DNA from: Bacteroides cellulosilyticus
GTDB lineage: Bacteria; Bacteroidota; Bacteroidia; Bacteroidales; Bacteroidaceae
Assembly: GCF_020091405.1 (NCBI RefSeq)
Contig: NZ_CP081903.1
Coordinates: 3,100,501-3,164,500 of the forward strand
DNA length: 64,000 nt
Reading direction: 5' to 3'
Positions 18,712-29,277 of this stretch are shown here, piece by piece. The notes beneath the pieces were generated by a model. That model saw only the letters and a list, made by a program, of their open reading frames with translations. It was not told the DNA's origin and searched no databases. The position numbers were made by a program, and so were the translations under genes. Positions within the stretch are counted from its first letter, which is position 1, and each line of letters starts with the position of its first letter.

Positions 18712-18752
18712 AATGCCCTCAGAAAGTCTTAATCTAACTTTCTGGGGGCATT
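18712..18752 (-). terminator. Hairpin after the DUF4957/DUF5123 lipoprotein gene
   Basis: AATGCCCTCAGAAAGT (18712-18727) pairs with ACTTTCTGGGGGCATT (18737-18752) around a 9-nt loop, with one mismatch in the middle. It is the probable end of the susC-susD-lipoprotein transcript, although the T tract is weak. Confidence 0.7.
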
Positions 18753-18797
18753 TCAAACTGCTATATATTCCTTTTTAAGGATAGACTATCAGGTATA

Positions 18798-20375
18798 TTA
18801 ATACCAGCGCGGATCGCCGATTCCTTCGTAGAGAAGATTATCGTTAGTGATGTTGAAGTCACCTTTTGCAGCATCGGCATAACCCGGATCAAGGGTCTTG
18901 CCTGTGGTATCATAGAATTTACCTGTACCGCCTTCGTCTAAAGAAACGAGATTGGCAGTGTTGAAGTAGTTGTTATTAGAGAAAGTAGGCACTGCTGTTG
19001 CACTGTTGTCTGAGAAACCTCTACCACATTTAGGCATATTAGACACCATATTGTTGGTGAATGTAATGCTGTTATTCTTGAAGCGTACGTAGAATAATCG
19101 TCTGCTACTGCTATTACTTACTCCATCCAACGTACAGTGATCAATCTTAATCACGGGAGCTGAACCTGCGAAGCTGCCTGAAGCATCATCATAGCGGACA
19201 AAGTCACGGCCTGTACAACTGTTCCAGATAGTGCTGTTAGTGATATTGATAGTTTTGATGTAACCGGTACGACAGTCAAACATATCTCCTCCGTTGCATA
19301 CGATGTCGTGAATCAAACAGTTGTTAATCGTTATTTCATCTATGGTAGCCGCCACGTTTACATAATAGAAGCCTTTTATGTAATTGGATATTTCGCAATC
19401 ATCGACAATCAGTGAACCATAGGTGGTGGCGGTCTTGAATTCAAAAGCTTGGCTTCCATCAGTATTCGTACCGTCCATCACAACTTGTTTTATGCTGAGT
19501 GAAGCACCATCACTTAATGTGATGCATCCATTGATAACTGGACGATCGCTTGGGCGTACCGCTTTAATTTCAATATCGGCCGAGATGTCAATCTTGCCTA
19601 TTACTTCTTTTCCGTCTTCTATTGTGACATTGGCGTAAGTGCCCGGATAGAATGCGAATGCGTCTCCGTCTTTGGCATTTTTCAATATCTGTGCGAAATC
19701 ATCTCCCGGCTCAATGGCAATGGCACCGGCCAGGTCGATCAATGTAGTGAAGGTCACAGTTCCGCGTGTTTTCGTACCGTTCATTAACTTGGCGGTGTAA
19801 GTTGTTTCAGGAGTCAAACCTTCAATGGTTGCGGCACCTGCTGCAATTTCGGCGGAAGTAACGGTGTGGCTGATATTACCCGGAGTCAGCACGATGCTTG
19901 TTGCCGTTTCACCAGCTGTCCAGCGCAGGGTAACAGAGGATATTGTCAGATCTTCTTCGGAAACACTGCTGAATATCTGTTCGGTACCGGTCTTGAAATA
20001 GACACCGTTCCATTTGGACTCAGTGATGTTTTCTCCGATGGCCTGTATGCGGGCAGAGTATTTCGTTTCGCCTTCCAGTCCGGTAATGGTGTAAGGTATA
20101 TCCGTATTGCTAATGCCACTCAATGTGCGGACGGGAGTACCGGCAAATGTCAGACTGTCATTGGCAAAAACTTCGATGTTATAGCTTGTCGCTCCGTTTA
20201 CGGCACTCCATGACAAACGTACGTTCACTTGATTGATGACTCTTGCTTCCAATGAAATGGGAGAGAAGAGGCGGTCGTAATCGATGCTTGTGAGCTCTGT
20301 GCTTTGATCCTCGCAGGCAGATATCAGGGCGGTTATGGCCAATCCTAATATATAGATATATTTCTTCATTTTCAT
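18798..20375 (-). CDS. Lipoprotein with fibronectin III domains and DUF4957/DUF5123 beta-helix
   Basis: 525 residues. Lipoprotein signal with lipobox LISAC (Cys about 21). Two fibronectin type III-like domains follow (about 36-125, VNVRLSWSAVNGATSYNIEV; and about 130-210, ISSVTLRWTAGETATSIVL). From about residue 215 there is a right-handed parallel beta-helix with repeated strand and Asn patterns (ITINNCLIHDIVC, INITNSTIWNSCT, ITFTNNMVSNMPK) as in DUF4957/DUF5123 proteins. Last gene of the susC-susD operon, 23 bp after susD. The position suggests a surface glycan-binding protein; the beta-helix resembles pectate lyases, so a lyase is an alternative, but I see no catalytic residues I can assign. 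Confidence 0.85.
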   Translation of the reverse strand: MKMKKYIYILGLAITALISACEDQSTELTSIDYDRLFSPISLEARVINQVNVRLSWSAVNGATSYNIEVFANDSLTFAGTPVRTLSGISNTDIPYTITGLEGETKYSARIQAIGENITESKWNGVYFKTGTEQIFSSVSEEDLTISSVTLRWTAGETATSIVLTPGNISHTVTSAEIAAGAATIEGLTPETTYTAKLMNGTKTRGTVTFTTLIDLAGAIAIEPGDDFAQILKNAKDGDAFAFYPGTYANVTIEDGKEVIGKIDISADIEIKAVRPSDRPVINGCITLSDGASLSIKQVVMDGTNTDGSQAFEFKTATTYGSLIVDDCEISNYIKGFYYVNVAATIDEITINNCLIHDIVCNGGDMFDCRTGYIKTINITNSTIWNSCTGRDFVRYDDASGSFAGSAPVIKIDHCTLDGVSNSSSRRLFYVRFKNNSITFTNNMVSNMPKCGRGFSDNSATAVPTFSNNNYFNTANLVSLDEGGTGKFYDTTGKTLDPGYADAAKGDFNITNDNLLYEGIGDPRWY

Positions 20376-20398
20376 ATTCTTTCTATGTGAAACACTAA

Positions 20399-22201
20399 TT
20401 AGTTATTGGTTAACATTCCATTGCTACTGTCAATGAAGGTCTGCCAGATAGGCCAGAATTGATTTTCATTAGGATTCTTCTGATAGAGCGCTTCAATCAG
20501 TGCATCAGTGAGCTTTTCTGTTGAAATCCAGGTTGTATTGCTTTCGTAACCTAAAGCAGCACCAGCTTCATCCGTATCTCCGTGGTTCAAACCGTAGATT
20601 TTCAAAGTTTCTCCATCTTCGGCAGTCTCGTAATAAAGCTTTTCGGGAAGGTCGGAGTAAGCACCTTCTCGGCGTGCCAGTTGAGACATTTTTGTTTTAG
20701 CTTCATCCAACTTGGTTTTCAGTAAGTTCCAGCGAATCAGATCGGCTTTTCTTAAAGACTCTCCGGCGAATTCTAATGCGCGCTGCTCAACGATGGCGTC
20801 AAAGAAGGCTGTCTTGCTGGCGGTTGCTTTAGCCATATAGTCACTTGCTTTTCCTGCCGGCAGTGCGCGGTCCAGAATAGGCTTCAGATATTGAGCCGCT
20901 TCAGATGGGGTACTTAATTCATTGACAGCTTCAGCGGCCATTAAATATACATCGGCCAGACGCAGATATTGCCAGTTTATGCCATCGTCATTTGTAGAAG
21001 TTACGACACGGTTCATCCATTCGTAACGGAGCTTACCGAAGCACCAGCTTTTCAAACTGCGAAGTTGCTGAACTCCATTTGCGTATAAAGGAGTCTCTGT
21101 AGAGCCGATGTTGATACCGTCTCCTTTCCATTCGTAAGGCACACAGGTAATGTCGCGTCTTACATCCTCTACGTCATAATCATAGTACAGATAAGGGAGC
21201 GGACCGTTTACACCGCCCTGGCTTTGTTGGGTGTATTGGTCAAAAGTCTGATGCTTTACACCGAAAGTATAGAGCACGCGGCCACGTCCGTCCGAGAACG
21301 GAATTTCCCAGATGGATTCTCCACCTGCTGCGGTGTTGTCCTGACATAATTTGGTGAAGTTTTCTTTGAATGACCCTAAAGTGCATCCGCTTTGGTTAAT
21401 GATATCCAAGCATTCGTTCTTTACGATTTCGTACATGTTGGCAACGCTCAAGCGTGGATCGTTACTTCTGCGAATTCCGTCTGCCCGTTGGCTATAACCT
21501 GCTGCATAGAGTGCTATGCGTGCGCGCAGTCCTTTGACAAAAGCTTTGTTGACGCGTTCCGTGGTTTTGGTAATGGAAGAAGCATTGGGCCATGCTACCA
21601 TATCTTCTGCTTGTTCCAAATCACTCAACAGGCGTATATAGATGCTGTCTCTGTCTGTTCTCGGCAAATAAACCGTTTCAGAACTATTGGGCTCAAAACG
21701 GGCGGGAACGTCACCCCATCCTTTGATCAGATCTAGGTAGATGACAGCTCTGAGCGTCATGGCTTCTCCCAGTAAGTGAAGAAAATCAGGATCGCTGAGG
21801 TCTGCATAATTGCTTAGTCCGCGGATGCACAGATTAGCACGTTCAATGCCTTCATAGAACTTGGCCCAGGCATTGCTGGAATTGTTCATCTGAGTATTTG
21901 ATGGACGCGCGGCATAGGTGGAGAGTTCGTATTTCCCGTCATCTGCAATCTTGGTCGGATCTATATTGTTGATCCATTCGATATCTGTATTTATTCCGTA
22001 ATAGGGGAGATAACGTCCGCGGTAGGAATTTGTCTCACCAAATGACTGGTGTATACCCATTACGGCAGCTTCCGCCAGAGAATAAACCTGGAACAGGTTG
22101 GGCTCCTCCATGGCTGATTGGGATGGAGCATCTAAGTCACATGAGGTCATGCCGCATAAAAGTGACAATGACACAAGAGTGGAATATATTAATCTTTTCA
22201 T
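20399..22201 (-). CDS. SusD/RagB-family surface glycan-binding lipoprotein
   Basis: 600 residues; lipobox MTSC with Cys about residue 21, followed by DLDAPSQSAMEE. SusD hallmarks are LLGEAMTLRAVIYLDLIKGWGDVP in the N-terminal part and QYLRLADVYLMAAEAVNEL then EQRALEFAGESLRKADLIRWN near the C terminus. It lies 20 bp downstream of a susC-like gene and 23 bp upstream of the beta-helix lipoprotein, one operon on the minus strand. Binds the imported oligosaccharide at the cell surface by family role. Confidence 0.96.
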   Translation of the reverse strand: MKRLIYSTLVSLSLLCGMTSCDLDAPSQSAMEEPNLFQVYSLAEAAVMGIHQSFGETNSYRGRYLPYYGINTDIEWINNIDPTKIADDGKYELSTYAARPSNTQMNNSSNAWAKFYEGIERANLCIRGLSNYADLSDPDFLHLLGEAMTLRAVIYLDLIKGWGDVPARFEPNSSETVYLPRTDRDSIYIRLLSDLEQAEDMVAWPNASSITKTTERVNKAFVKGLRARIALYAAGYSQRADGIRRSNDPRLSVANMYEIVKNECLDIINQSGCTLGSFKENFTKLCQDNTAAGGESIWEIPFSDGRGRVLYTFGVKHQTFDQYTQQSQGGVNGPLPYLYYDYDVEDVRRDITCVPYEWKGDGINIGSTETPLYANGVQQLRSLKSWCFGKLRYEWMNRVVTSTNDDGINWQYLRLADVYLMAAEAVNELSTPSEAAQYLKPILDRALPAGKASDYMAKATASKTAFFDAIVEQRALEFAGESLRKADLIRWNLLKTKLDEAKTKMSQLARREGAYSDLPEKLYYETAEDGETLKIYGLNHGDTDEAGAALGYESNTTWISTEKLTDALIEALYQKNPNENQFWPIWQTFIDSSNGMLTNN

Positions 22202-22221
22202 TTTTGTACTATTAGCTTATG

Positions 22222-25200
22222 TTAGAAATTCAGGTTAACACCTACAACAAACTGACGGCTCTTTGGGTACGCTGAATAGTCAACGCCCGGAGTCAGGTTC
22301 GTTTTGCGGATGGTTGAAACTTCAGGATCATACCCGGAATAGCTGGTGAGGCAGAATACATTGTATGCAGTCACATAGAAACGCAGATTCTGAATCTTAA
22401 CCTTGTTTAGCATCGCTTTGGGCAATGTATAACCTAAGGTCAATGTACCCAAGCGCAGGAATGAAGCATCTTCTACTGCCCAATCACTGAATACCATACG
22501 GGCGTTATAAGGTGACCACAGAGTGGTGTTGGCATTCATTGCAGCCAATTGGGCGGGGTCGTTGCAGATAGTTCCGTCGGCATTCAGGTTTGTCCAGCGT
22601 TTGCCATCGGCCATGTCCGAAATCATGTTGCGGTATTGGTATTTACCGGTTTGGGTAAACTCAATCTTATTGGCGTTGTAGACGTCGTTTCCATAGCTCC
22701 AGTTAAAGTTGGCACTTAGGTCAAATCCATACGCGCGGGCATTGATGGTGAAACCTCCTGTATGCACCGGGTTGGCGTCGCCTATGATTTCACGGTCGTC
22801 AGAAGTTACGGCATTGTCTTCACCGGGATTTAGATTCTTCAACTTCATGCTACCCGGGCGCACAGTTCCTACCACGGCAGAACAGTCAGTCACACCTTCT
22901 TTCAGTATCCATTTTTTTGAGGTGGCGTCATAGCCTTCGAAATCGCTAACCTCATAGCGACCGTCGGAACGGTATCCATACATTTTACCGACAGAACCGC
23001 CTTTGGCTATCCAGAAGTCATAACCGATTTCAGAAGAAGCCCAGTATGTCTCTGCGCCAAAGTCGTCCATGATACCCAGGTCTTTGATTTCATTCTTGTT
23101 GAAACCGATATTGGCACTGAAACTTAAACCAAAATTCTTTTTATCAATAGCTGTCCAATTGATGGTTGCTTCCAGACCTTTGTTTTGGGTCTTACCCATA
23201 TTGCGGTACTGATAGTCGTAACCTGTACCGGCAACAGGAAATTGAATCAACAGATCCTTTGTTGTATTCAAATAAGCTTCGATGCTACCGTTCAGCTTGC
23301 CACCTAGTACAGTAAAGTCTAAACCGATATTACGGGTAACGGTTGTTTCCCACTTCAGGTCAGGATTAGGCATTGTTTTAGAAGCAGACCAATAGTTGCT
23401 GAAACCGTTAATCCATGATGTTGCAGAAGAAGAGTAGTTTAGGTTCATTTGTCCCGAAGGAATGTTGTTATTACCAGCAGTACCGTAACTGAAACGGAGT
23501 TTCAAGTCATCTAACCAAGATTTTGTGCTTTCCATAAAGGGTTCCGATGAAATACGCCAAGCAGCAGCGGCAGAAGGGAAGTAACCCCATTGGTTGCCGG
23601 AGGCAAATTTGGAAGAACCGTCGGCACGGAATGTTGCGCTCAACAGGTACTTGCTTTGATAGTCATAGTTAATACGTCCGAAGTAGGACAATAACTTGTC
23701 GTCCGGATTGAGATAATTGTCAATAGAGTAGGGAACACCTTGAGTTGAAAATTTCCAGGCATCCTGAGCGGTGAAGCTGCTTGGGAATCCATGTACGATG
23801 TTTGTTAATACTTTGGACTTGGTGATAACCCATTCATGACCGATCATTGCATTCAGGTGATGGCTGTCTCCTTCAAAAAGCTTGGAGAAGTCGTAACTGA
23901 TGGTATTGGTATTACGGAATTTGTGGCGGCTGGTATTGGCAAGCTGAATGGCCGGTTTGCCCTGGTTTTCAGAGGAGGGTACATTCTTAATATAATAGGT
24001 GGTTAGACCCCAGTAGCGCTGGTCGCTGTTGCGGTAGTCATCATAACCTACTTCGGTTTTAACTTTAAAATTCTTGAATATTTCCCAGCCGAAACTACCG
24101 GCAATGTTCAATGTCTTGCGTTCTTGTTGGCGGTCATTGTCCGAGATGGCTGTCAGCGGGTGGTATAAGTTACCCAAGTCATCATCTGCGCTACCTGCCG
24201 ACGCATCGAGGTTTGACAGAGGTATCGGAGTGTAGATGACAGAATATTTCAGACGCTTGTCAGAGTCATAAGTACTGCTTACATCGTTAGCGCCACCACC
24301 ATTGATGTCTGTTTCTGAATAGCGGGCTTGGAAATCAAGGGTGACATTCTTTACAGGTTTGGTATTCAACTTTAAGCTGAAGTTGTCACGCTTGTAACTT
24401 GATCCTTCCATGATGGCTTTATCATTCATGTGGCTATAACTGAAGGCATATCTGATTTTGTCACTACCACCGTTAATATTTAAATTGTGGTTGAAAGTAT
24501 GTCCGGTACGTCCGAATGTCAGATCTTGCCAGTCATTGGAAGGAATGTTATTGTACTGGTCCATATCTGCGTAAGTTCCGAAATACTTTTCATAAGAACT
24601 CATGTCATCAGATTTGATAAGTGCGGCCAATTCATATTGCCATTTCGCATAATCGGCCGGAGAAAGAACGTCCAGTGTCTTGGCTATTTTCTTCCAGCTA
24701 TAATATGCATTGTAGCTGACATTGACTTTACCTTCTTTTCCACTTTTAGTAGTCACCAGGATTACACCATTCGCACCGCGTGAACCGTAAATAGCTGTAG
24801 AAGAGGCGTCTTTCAGTACGGTCATGTCTTCGATGTCAGAAGCGGGAATATCACTGATGGACTCTACCGGGAAGCCGTCTACGATGAACAACGGAGTGTT
24901 GTCGCCTGTAATGGAACCGCCGCCACGTACGCGAATCTTCATTTCGGCGTCGGGAGAACCTTCGGTGGTGGTGATCTGTACACCGGCCATTTTACCAGTC
25001 AGTGCTTCTGTGGCTGAAGCCACCGGAACGGCTGCCAATACATCCGAACTGACTGTCGCTACAGAGCCCGTCAGGTCTTTACGTTTTACGGAACCATAGC
25101 CGATAACCACAACCTCTTCCAAAGCCTGCGCATCGTCCTCCATCACAACATTAACTTTAGTTTGACCTTTCAGGGGGATTTCCTGAGGTCTCATTCCCAC

Positions 25201-25449
25201 ATAAGAGAATACCAATGTGGAATTGGCGGGAACACTAAGGGAGAAATTACCGTCAATATCGGTAATAGTACCGTTGCTGGTGTTCCCTTTCTGTACTACG
25301 GAAGCACCGATAACGGTTTCTCCCGTCTTGTCTGTCACAGTACCTGTTACGGTTACATTTTGCGCTGATACGCTAAGCGATATCACGGCTACTAAACAGA
25401 ATAGTAGCGCGGCGCGCATGTTTTTCATTTTGTTAGACATTCTTTGCAT
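22222..25449 (-). CDS. SusC/RagA-family TonB-linked outer membrane protein
   Basis: Complete at 1075 residues. Signal peptide (about 1-29, ending VSAQ), carboxypeptidase-regulatory-like domain (NVTVTGTVTDKTGETVIGAS, about 30-115), TonB-box/plug region (ALEEVVVIGYGSVKRKDLTGSVATV, then VRGGGSITGDNTPLFIVDGFP and SSTAIYGSRGANGVILVTTK), then the barrel ending VVGVNLNF. Four in-frame ATGs lie in the first 11 codons; starts at 25449, 25440, 25428 or 25419 are all possible. A -7 box at 25512-25519 lies 63 bp upstream. First gene of the susC-susD-lipoprotein operon. Confidence 0.97.
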   Translation of the reverse strand: MQRMSNKMKNMRAALLFCLVAVISLSVSAQNVTVTGTVTDKTGETVIGASVVQKGNTSNGTITDIDGNFSLSVPANSTLVFSYVGMRPQEIPLKGQTKVNVVMEDDAQALEEVVVIGYGSVKRKDLTGSVATVSSDVLAAVPVASATEALTGKMAGVQITTTEGSPDAEMKIRVRGGGSITGDNTPLFIVDGFPVESISDIPASDIEDMTVLKDASSTAIYGSRGANGVILVTTKSGKEGKVNVSYNAYYSWKKIAKTLDVLSPADYAKWQYELAALIKSDDMSSYEKYFGTYADMDQYNNIPSNDWQDLTFGRTGHTFNHNLNINGGSDKIRYAFSYSHMNDKAIMEGSSYKRDNFSLKLNTKPVKNVTLDFQARYSETDINGGGANDVSSTYDSDKRLKYSVIYTPIPLSNLDASAGSADDDLGNLYHPLTAISDNDRQQERKTLNIAGSFGWEIFKNFKVKTEVGYDDYRNSDQRYWGLTTYYIKNVPSSENQGKPAIQLANTSRHKFRNTNTISYDFSKLFEGDSHHLNAMIGHEWVITKSKVLTNIVHGFPSSFTAQDAWKFSTQGVPYSIDNYLNPDDKLLSYFGRINYDYQSKYLLSATFRADGSSKFASGNQWGYFPSAAAAWRISSEPFMESTKSWLDDLKLRFSYGTAGNNNIPSGQMNLNYSSSATSWINGFSNYWSASKTMPNPDLKWETTVTRNIGLDFTVLGGKLNGSIEAYLNTTKDLLIQFPVAGTGYDYQYRNMGKTQNKGLEATINWTAIDKKNFGLSFSANIGFNKNEIKDLGIMDDFGAETYWASSEIGYDFWIAKGGSVGKMYGYRSDGRYEVSDFEGYDATSKKWILKEGVTDCSAVVGTVRPGSMKLKNLNPGEDNAVTSDDREIIGDANPVHTGGFTINARAYGFDLSANFNWSYGNDVYNANKIEFTQTGKYQYRNMISDMADGKRWTNLNADGTICNDPAQLAAMNANTTLWSPYNARMVFSDWAVEDASFLRLGTLTLGYTLPKAMLNKVKIQNLRFYVTAYNVFCLTSYSGYDPEVSTIRKTNLTPGVDYSAYPKSRQFVVGVNLNF

Positions 25450-25511
25450 GTTATTAATTAAGTATGATTTTTTTCCTTTGTGTGTTCGGGCACACTGTTA
25501 ATTCGTTGCTG

Positions 25512-25519
25512 CAAATGTA
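25512..25519 (-). promoter_or_regulatory. Candidate -7 box for the susC-susD operon
   Basis: TACATTTG on the minus strand fits TAnnTTTG and gives a leader of roughly 55 nt. No clear -33 TTTG at the expected distance, consistent with activator dependence. Confidence 0.5.
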
Positions 25520-25629
25520 TAGGGATGTGAAAATATATATGTGTAATATCTGTTTTTAGGGTGGTATTTTTTGTTATTTACTGTCTATTATGCTTTTGTG
25601 GATAACCTAAATGATGTTATATAACAGAA

Positions 25630-25656
25630 AAGAGGGGAATTTATTGCTCCCCTCTT
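25630..25656 (-). terminator. Terminator of the GH95 gene
   Basis: AAGAGGGGA (25630-25638) and TCCCCTCTT (25648-25656) form a perfect 9-bp stem with a 9-nt loop. On the minus strand TTTCTGTTAT follows, 66 nt after the GH95 stop. Confidence 0.8.
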
Positions 25657-25721
25657 GACGTTTTAACATAGTGACGACTGACTTCAGCCGGTATCCCTAT
25701 AGTTTTGGTTACTATTTATTC

Positions 25722-28205
25722 TTATTGATTTCTTGCGGTCAGAATGTATTCGTTTCCTGCATTTGTTTCGATATCATACACATAAGTCTGTGCATATTCC
25801 GGTATGCAAACCGGAGCATTGGCGGCAATCAGTGGTTTGCGGATGCTCTGTGATTGCAATAGCGGGTTGTCAGACACCTCTTGGATACTTGGAGTCAATT
25901 TTTCCCCATTCAGATACAAAGGAGTCTGGGTCCGTATGCGGAGTGTACCGCCAATATTGGAAGTGATAACGGCTGTTTGTAATTCTCCGTTTTCCCACTT
26001 CATCTCTTTCACTGTAAATCCGCCACGGCAACGGATACCTTTCAATGTTCCCTGTTTCCATACGTCGGGCAATGCCGGAAGAAGATGGATAGCTCCGTCA
26101 TGGCTCTGAACGAACATTTCGGCAATACCGGCAGAACAGCCAAAGTTACCGTCAATCTGGAAAGGCGGGTGTGCATCGAACAGGTTCGGATAAGTACCAC
26201 CGTTTTGTCCCTTTTCATCGGTAGTGGGGTGCAACTGTTCGGTTATCAGTTTATAAGCATGGTTACCATCGAGCAGACGTGCCCACAGGCACACTTTCCA
26301 ACCCATTGACCAACCGGTAGAGTGATCGCCACGGCCTATTAAAGACTTCTTGGCAGCTTCAAACAGGATGGGAGAGTTGTAGGCGCTGATTTGGCGTCCC
26401 GGATACAAGCCCCAGAGATGAGAAACATGGCGATGGCGGTCTTTGGGATTATCCCAGTCGTGCATCCACTCCTGTAACTGTCCCCAACGGCCTACCTGCA
26501 TAGGGGCTAAATTGTTAACTACAGTCTGTAAACTGTCGGTGAAAGCGGTGTTTTCGTCCATTAAACCGGCAGCGGCAATCGTATTGTAGAATAAATCGTA
26601 AACCATCTGATTGTCCATCGTGGTTCCGGCAACTACAACAAATGTACGTTTGCCATTTACTACAGGACTGTTTTCAGGAGAATAGGAGGGGGCCACTACC
26701 AGCCAGTTATTCTCGGGTTCACGTACCAGAAAATCGAGGTAGAACTCGCAGGCACCACGCATCAGGGGGTATACTTCGGCTAGATAGTTTTTGTCGCCGG
26801 AGAAGAGGTAACGATCCCACAGATGCTGGCAGAACCAAGCGTTGCAAGTGGCCCATACGCCGTAGCTTGGTCCGTCTACGGCACCGGTGCTGCGCCAGAT
26901 ATCCGTATTGTGATGCAATGTCCAGCCGCGACAACCGTACATGGCGGCACTTTCGCGTCCTTGTATGGCTGCTTCTTTTACTAATTGCAGGAAAGGTTCG
27001 TGCATTTCGGGCAGGGAGGTACTTTCGGCAGGCCAGTAGTTCATTTCTACATTGATATCAGTAGTATATTTGCCATCCCAAGGAGCACGTAGCTGGTAGT
27101 TCCAGATACCTTGCAGATTGGCGGCTTGCCCGCCGGGCTGTGAACTGCATATCAGCAGGTAGCGTCCGAATTGGAAGTATAAAGCAGCCATTTGCGGATC
27201 GAAGCTTGTACTGAACTCTTTGACGCGTACATCTGTCGGCTTGTCGGCTTGAGCATTGCGCCCCAGGTTCAGAGATACCCGGTTGAAGTACTTCTGATAT
27301 GCATTGATATGGGTGGCTTTACTCTTCGCATAGTTCTTGTTGACCTGTTTCAGATATTTCTGTGCAGTGCTGAGTGCATTGCCCGATACATCCTTATAGT
27401 TTACGAAGTTGGTGCCGATGGATACGTATAATGTAACGCTATTGGCATTTTTGACTTGCAGGGTGCTGTCTGATGTTGCTTCCAGACTGCCGCCACTGTT
27501 CTCTATGCGGGTGAGGGCGGTGAATTCCACTTTGCCTTCGATACCTTCGTGGTCGTTAGCTTTTCCGTTCAACTGTAATTCTTTGCGGGAGGAGATGCTG
27601 CGTACCACATTACTTTTATAAGGCGTGGTATATTTTGCAGTGAATGAGATGCTCTTCTTCTGTGAAGCTGTCAGGCGGATTACCAGGACCTGATCGGGGA
27701 AAGAAGTATAGGTTTCACGGGTATAGGTTACTCCATTGGCGGTGAAGCGGGTGGTAGCTATTGCCTTTGCAATGTCCAGGTCACGATAATAATCGTTGTA
27801 ATTGTTGATTCCATCAAAGTCAAGATGCAGGGAACCTACAGTCTGATAAGGCATCCCGTTGGCGGATGGCGAACAGATGGTGGGGCCGCAAAGCTCTTGT
27901 GCCTCTTTATTCTTGCCCTCAAAGATGAGTTGGCGGATCCGTGGCAAAGCATCTTTGGCTTTGGGATTGGTGTTGTTGTAAGGAGAACCTCCCCATACGG
28001 TTTCTTCATTCAATTGGAATTGTTCGTGTACAGGGTCGCCAAAGACCATGGCGCCTATACGTCCGTTGCCCAGTGGCAGAGCTTCTACCCATTGTGTGGC
28101 GGGTTCGTCGTACCATAATTTGAGAGTTTCATTTTCCTGCTGTGCCTGCAAGCTACTGCTTATGCAGATTGCGGCAAAGCATGTCGATAACCATTTCTTC
28201 ATCAT
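25722..28205 (-). CDS. GH95 glycoside hydrolase (alpha-L-fucosidase or alpha-L-galactosidase)
   Basis: 827 residues with a signal peptide (about 1-22). N-terminal GH95 domain ([39 protein letters not shown]), (alpha/alpha)6 catalytic domain and a C-terminal beta domain. Conserved active-site segments: [12 protein letters not shown] with two Asn (about 385-390), LQEWMHDW with the probable general-acid Glu (about 575) and FQIDGNFG with Asp (about 683), corresponding to the Asn, Glu and Asp of Bifidobacterium AfcA. GH95 includes alpha-L-fucosidases and alpha-L-galactosidases; in pectin loci the L-galactose of rhamnogalacturonan II is a known target. Monocistronic with its own terminator. Confidence 0.94.
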   Translation of the reverse strand: MMKKWLSTCFAAICISSSLQAQQENETLKLWYDEPATQWVEALPLGNGRIGAMVFGDPVHEQFQLNEETVWGGSPYNNTNPKAKDALPRIRQLIFEGKNKEAQELCGPTICSPSANGMPYQTVGSLHLDFDGINNYNDYYRDLDIAKAIATTRFTANGVTYTRETYTSFPDQVLVIRLTASQKKSISFTAKYTTPYKSNVVRSISSRKELQLNGKANDHEGIEGKVEFTALTRIENSGGSLEATSDSTLQVKNANSVTLYVSIGTNFVNYKDVSGNALSTAQKYLKQVNKNYAKSKATHINAYQKYFNRVSLNLGRNAQADKPTDVRVKEFSTSFDPQMAALYFQFGRYLLICSSQPGGQAANLQGIWNYQLRAPWDGKYTTDINVEMNYWPAESTSLPEMHEPFLQLVKEAAIQGRESAAMYGCRGWTLHHNTDIWRSTGAVDGPSYGVWATCNAWFCQHLWDRYLFSGDKNYLAEVYPLMRGACEFYLDFLVREPENNWLVVAPSYSPENSPVVNGKRTFVVVAGTTMDNQMVYDLFYNTIAAAGLMDENTAFTDSLQTVVNNLAPMQVGRWGQLQEWMHDWDNPKDRHRHVSHLWGLYPGRQISAYNSPILFEAAKKSLIGRGDHSTGWSMGWKVCLWARLLDGNHAYKLITEQLHPTTDEKGQNGGTYPNLFDAHPPFQIDGNFGCSAGIAEMFVQSHDGAIHLLPALPDVWKQGTLKGIRCRGGFTVKEMKWENGELQTAVITSNIGGTLRIRTQTPLYLNGEKLTPSIQEVSDNPLLQSQSIRKPLIAANAPVCIPEYAQTYVYDIETNAGNEYILTARNQ

Positions 28206-28326
28206 TGTTTTTCATTTTTTGTATTTCAGTTGCAAGGTTAGGCAGTTTTCGACACTTTCAGGGGTAATATCTATTTAAAAAGGAGTAAAAATGATGCATA
28301 CAGCGGGATTATTAATGCAATCTTTT

Positions 28327-28500
28327 GCCAGTTAATTGGCACGACATTGCCAACACGGTGGCACAACATTGCCAATTAACTGGCACAACATTGCCAATTA
28401 ACTGGCACAACATTGCCAATTAACTGGCACAACATTGCCAATTAACTGGCACAACATTGCCAATTAACTGGCACAACATTGCCAACACGGTGGCAAGATT
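28327..28500. repeat. Array of eight 22-bp palindromic units
   Basis: Units begin at 28327, 28349, 28371, 28393, 28415, 28437, 28459 and 28481 (the last is 20 bp). Units 3-7 are identical, with core GCCAATTAACTGGC and tail ACAACATT. Unit 1 has the reverse-complement core GCCAGTTAATTGGC. Units 2 and 8 share a different core, GCCAACACGGTGGC, keeping the outer GCCA and TGGC. The array fills most of the gap between the GH95 start and the phosphatase stop. Confidence 0.95.
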
Positions 28501-28519
28501 CAGGCAGTAGAGGCTGAAT

Positions 28520-29176
28520 TTAGTATTTCAAGACGCTCTCGATAATCTCCTCAGCCTTATCCACAATGTAGTCAGGATGGAAGGTTTCCAGTTCAGCGCG
28601 TGGGCGGAATCCCCAGGTCACTCCGCAGGAGGTTATATCTGCATGGATAGCTGTCTGCATGTCTACACCGGAGTCTCCTACATAGAGAACATCTTCTTTG
28701 GCTGTCTTTGCTATTTTCAGGATATCGTATACGACGGTGGGATCGGGTTTTACATTTACCCCTTCACGTTGGCCGAAGACGGCGATGAAACGAATTGTAG
28801 GAAAATAGTGGGCAATTAGTTTCTCTGTGGCTGCTTGATATTTGTTGGAAGCGACTGCGAGTTGCAGTCCCTTGGCCTGTAGCTCGGTTAGAAGTTCCGT
28901 GATGCCGGGGTAGGGGCGGCTTTTGTCTGCATTATGCTGGTCATAATAGGGTACAAATTCTTTTCGTATGCGCAGGACATTTTCTTCCGTCTTTTCTCCT
29001 TCGGGCAGAGCACGCTCAAAAAGTTTGTTGATGCCGTTTCCAACCATGAAGTTGTACTCTTGTTCTTCATGTGTGGGATATCCTAAGGCGGCTAATGCGT
29101 GATTGGTACTTTGTGCCAGATCGGCAATGGTGTTCAGGAGGGTACCGTCTAAATCAAAAATTACGAGTTTCTTCAT
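28520..29176 (-). CDS. HAD-superfamily phosphatase, phosphoglycolate phosphatase-like
   Basis: A 218-residue cytoplasmic HAD hydrolase. Motif I FDLDGTLLNT (Asp nucleophile and Asp acid/base), motif II in VASNKY, motif III Lys in VKPDPTVV, motif IV VGDSGVDMQTA, with a helical cap between motifs I and II. I place the start at 29176 (MKKLVIFDLDGT): the longer frame from 29227 adds 17 unlikely residues and reaches upstream of a -7 box (29205-29212). Likely a Gph-type enzyme acting on 2-phosphoglycolate or another small phosphate ester; substrate not fixed by sequence. Not obviously part of the pectin locus that surrounds it. Confidence 0.88.
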   Translation of the reverse strand: MKKLVIFDLDGTLLNTIADLAQSTNHALAALGYPTHEEQEYNFMVGNGINKLFERALPEGEKTEENVLRIRKEFVPYYDQHNADKSRPYPGITELLTELQAKGLQLAVASNKYQAATEKLIAHYFPTIRFIAVFGQREGVNVKPDPTVVYDILKIAKTAKEDVLYVGDSGVDMQTAIHADITSCGVTWGFRPRAELETFHPDYIVDKAEEIIESVLKY

Positions 29177-29204
29177 TTTTCTTACTTTCTTTTCTTTATG
29201 AACG

Positions 29205-29212
29205 CAAATATA
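29205..29212 (-). promoter_or_regulatory. Candidate -7 box for the HAD phosphatase gene
   Basis: TATATTTG on the minus strand fits TAnnTTTG. A CAAA at 29225-29228 is too close to serve as the -33 element. The position supports translation from 29176. Confidence 0.4.
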
Positions 29213-29277
29213 CGGCATTTCGTTCAAATTATCTGTAATGAGTTGATTCGTTTCTGATGGGTTTTGAATAGAATGGG

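Noticed and set aside
28327..28500. CRISPR array
   Set aside because: Units abut at 22 bp with no unique spacers, and there are no cas genes in the window.
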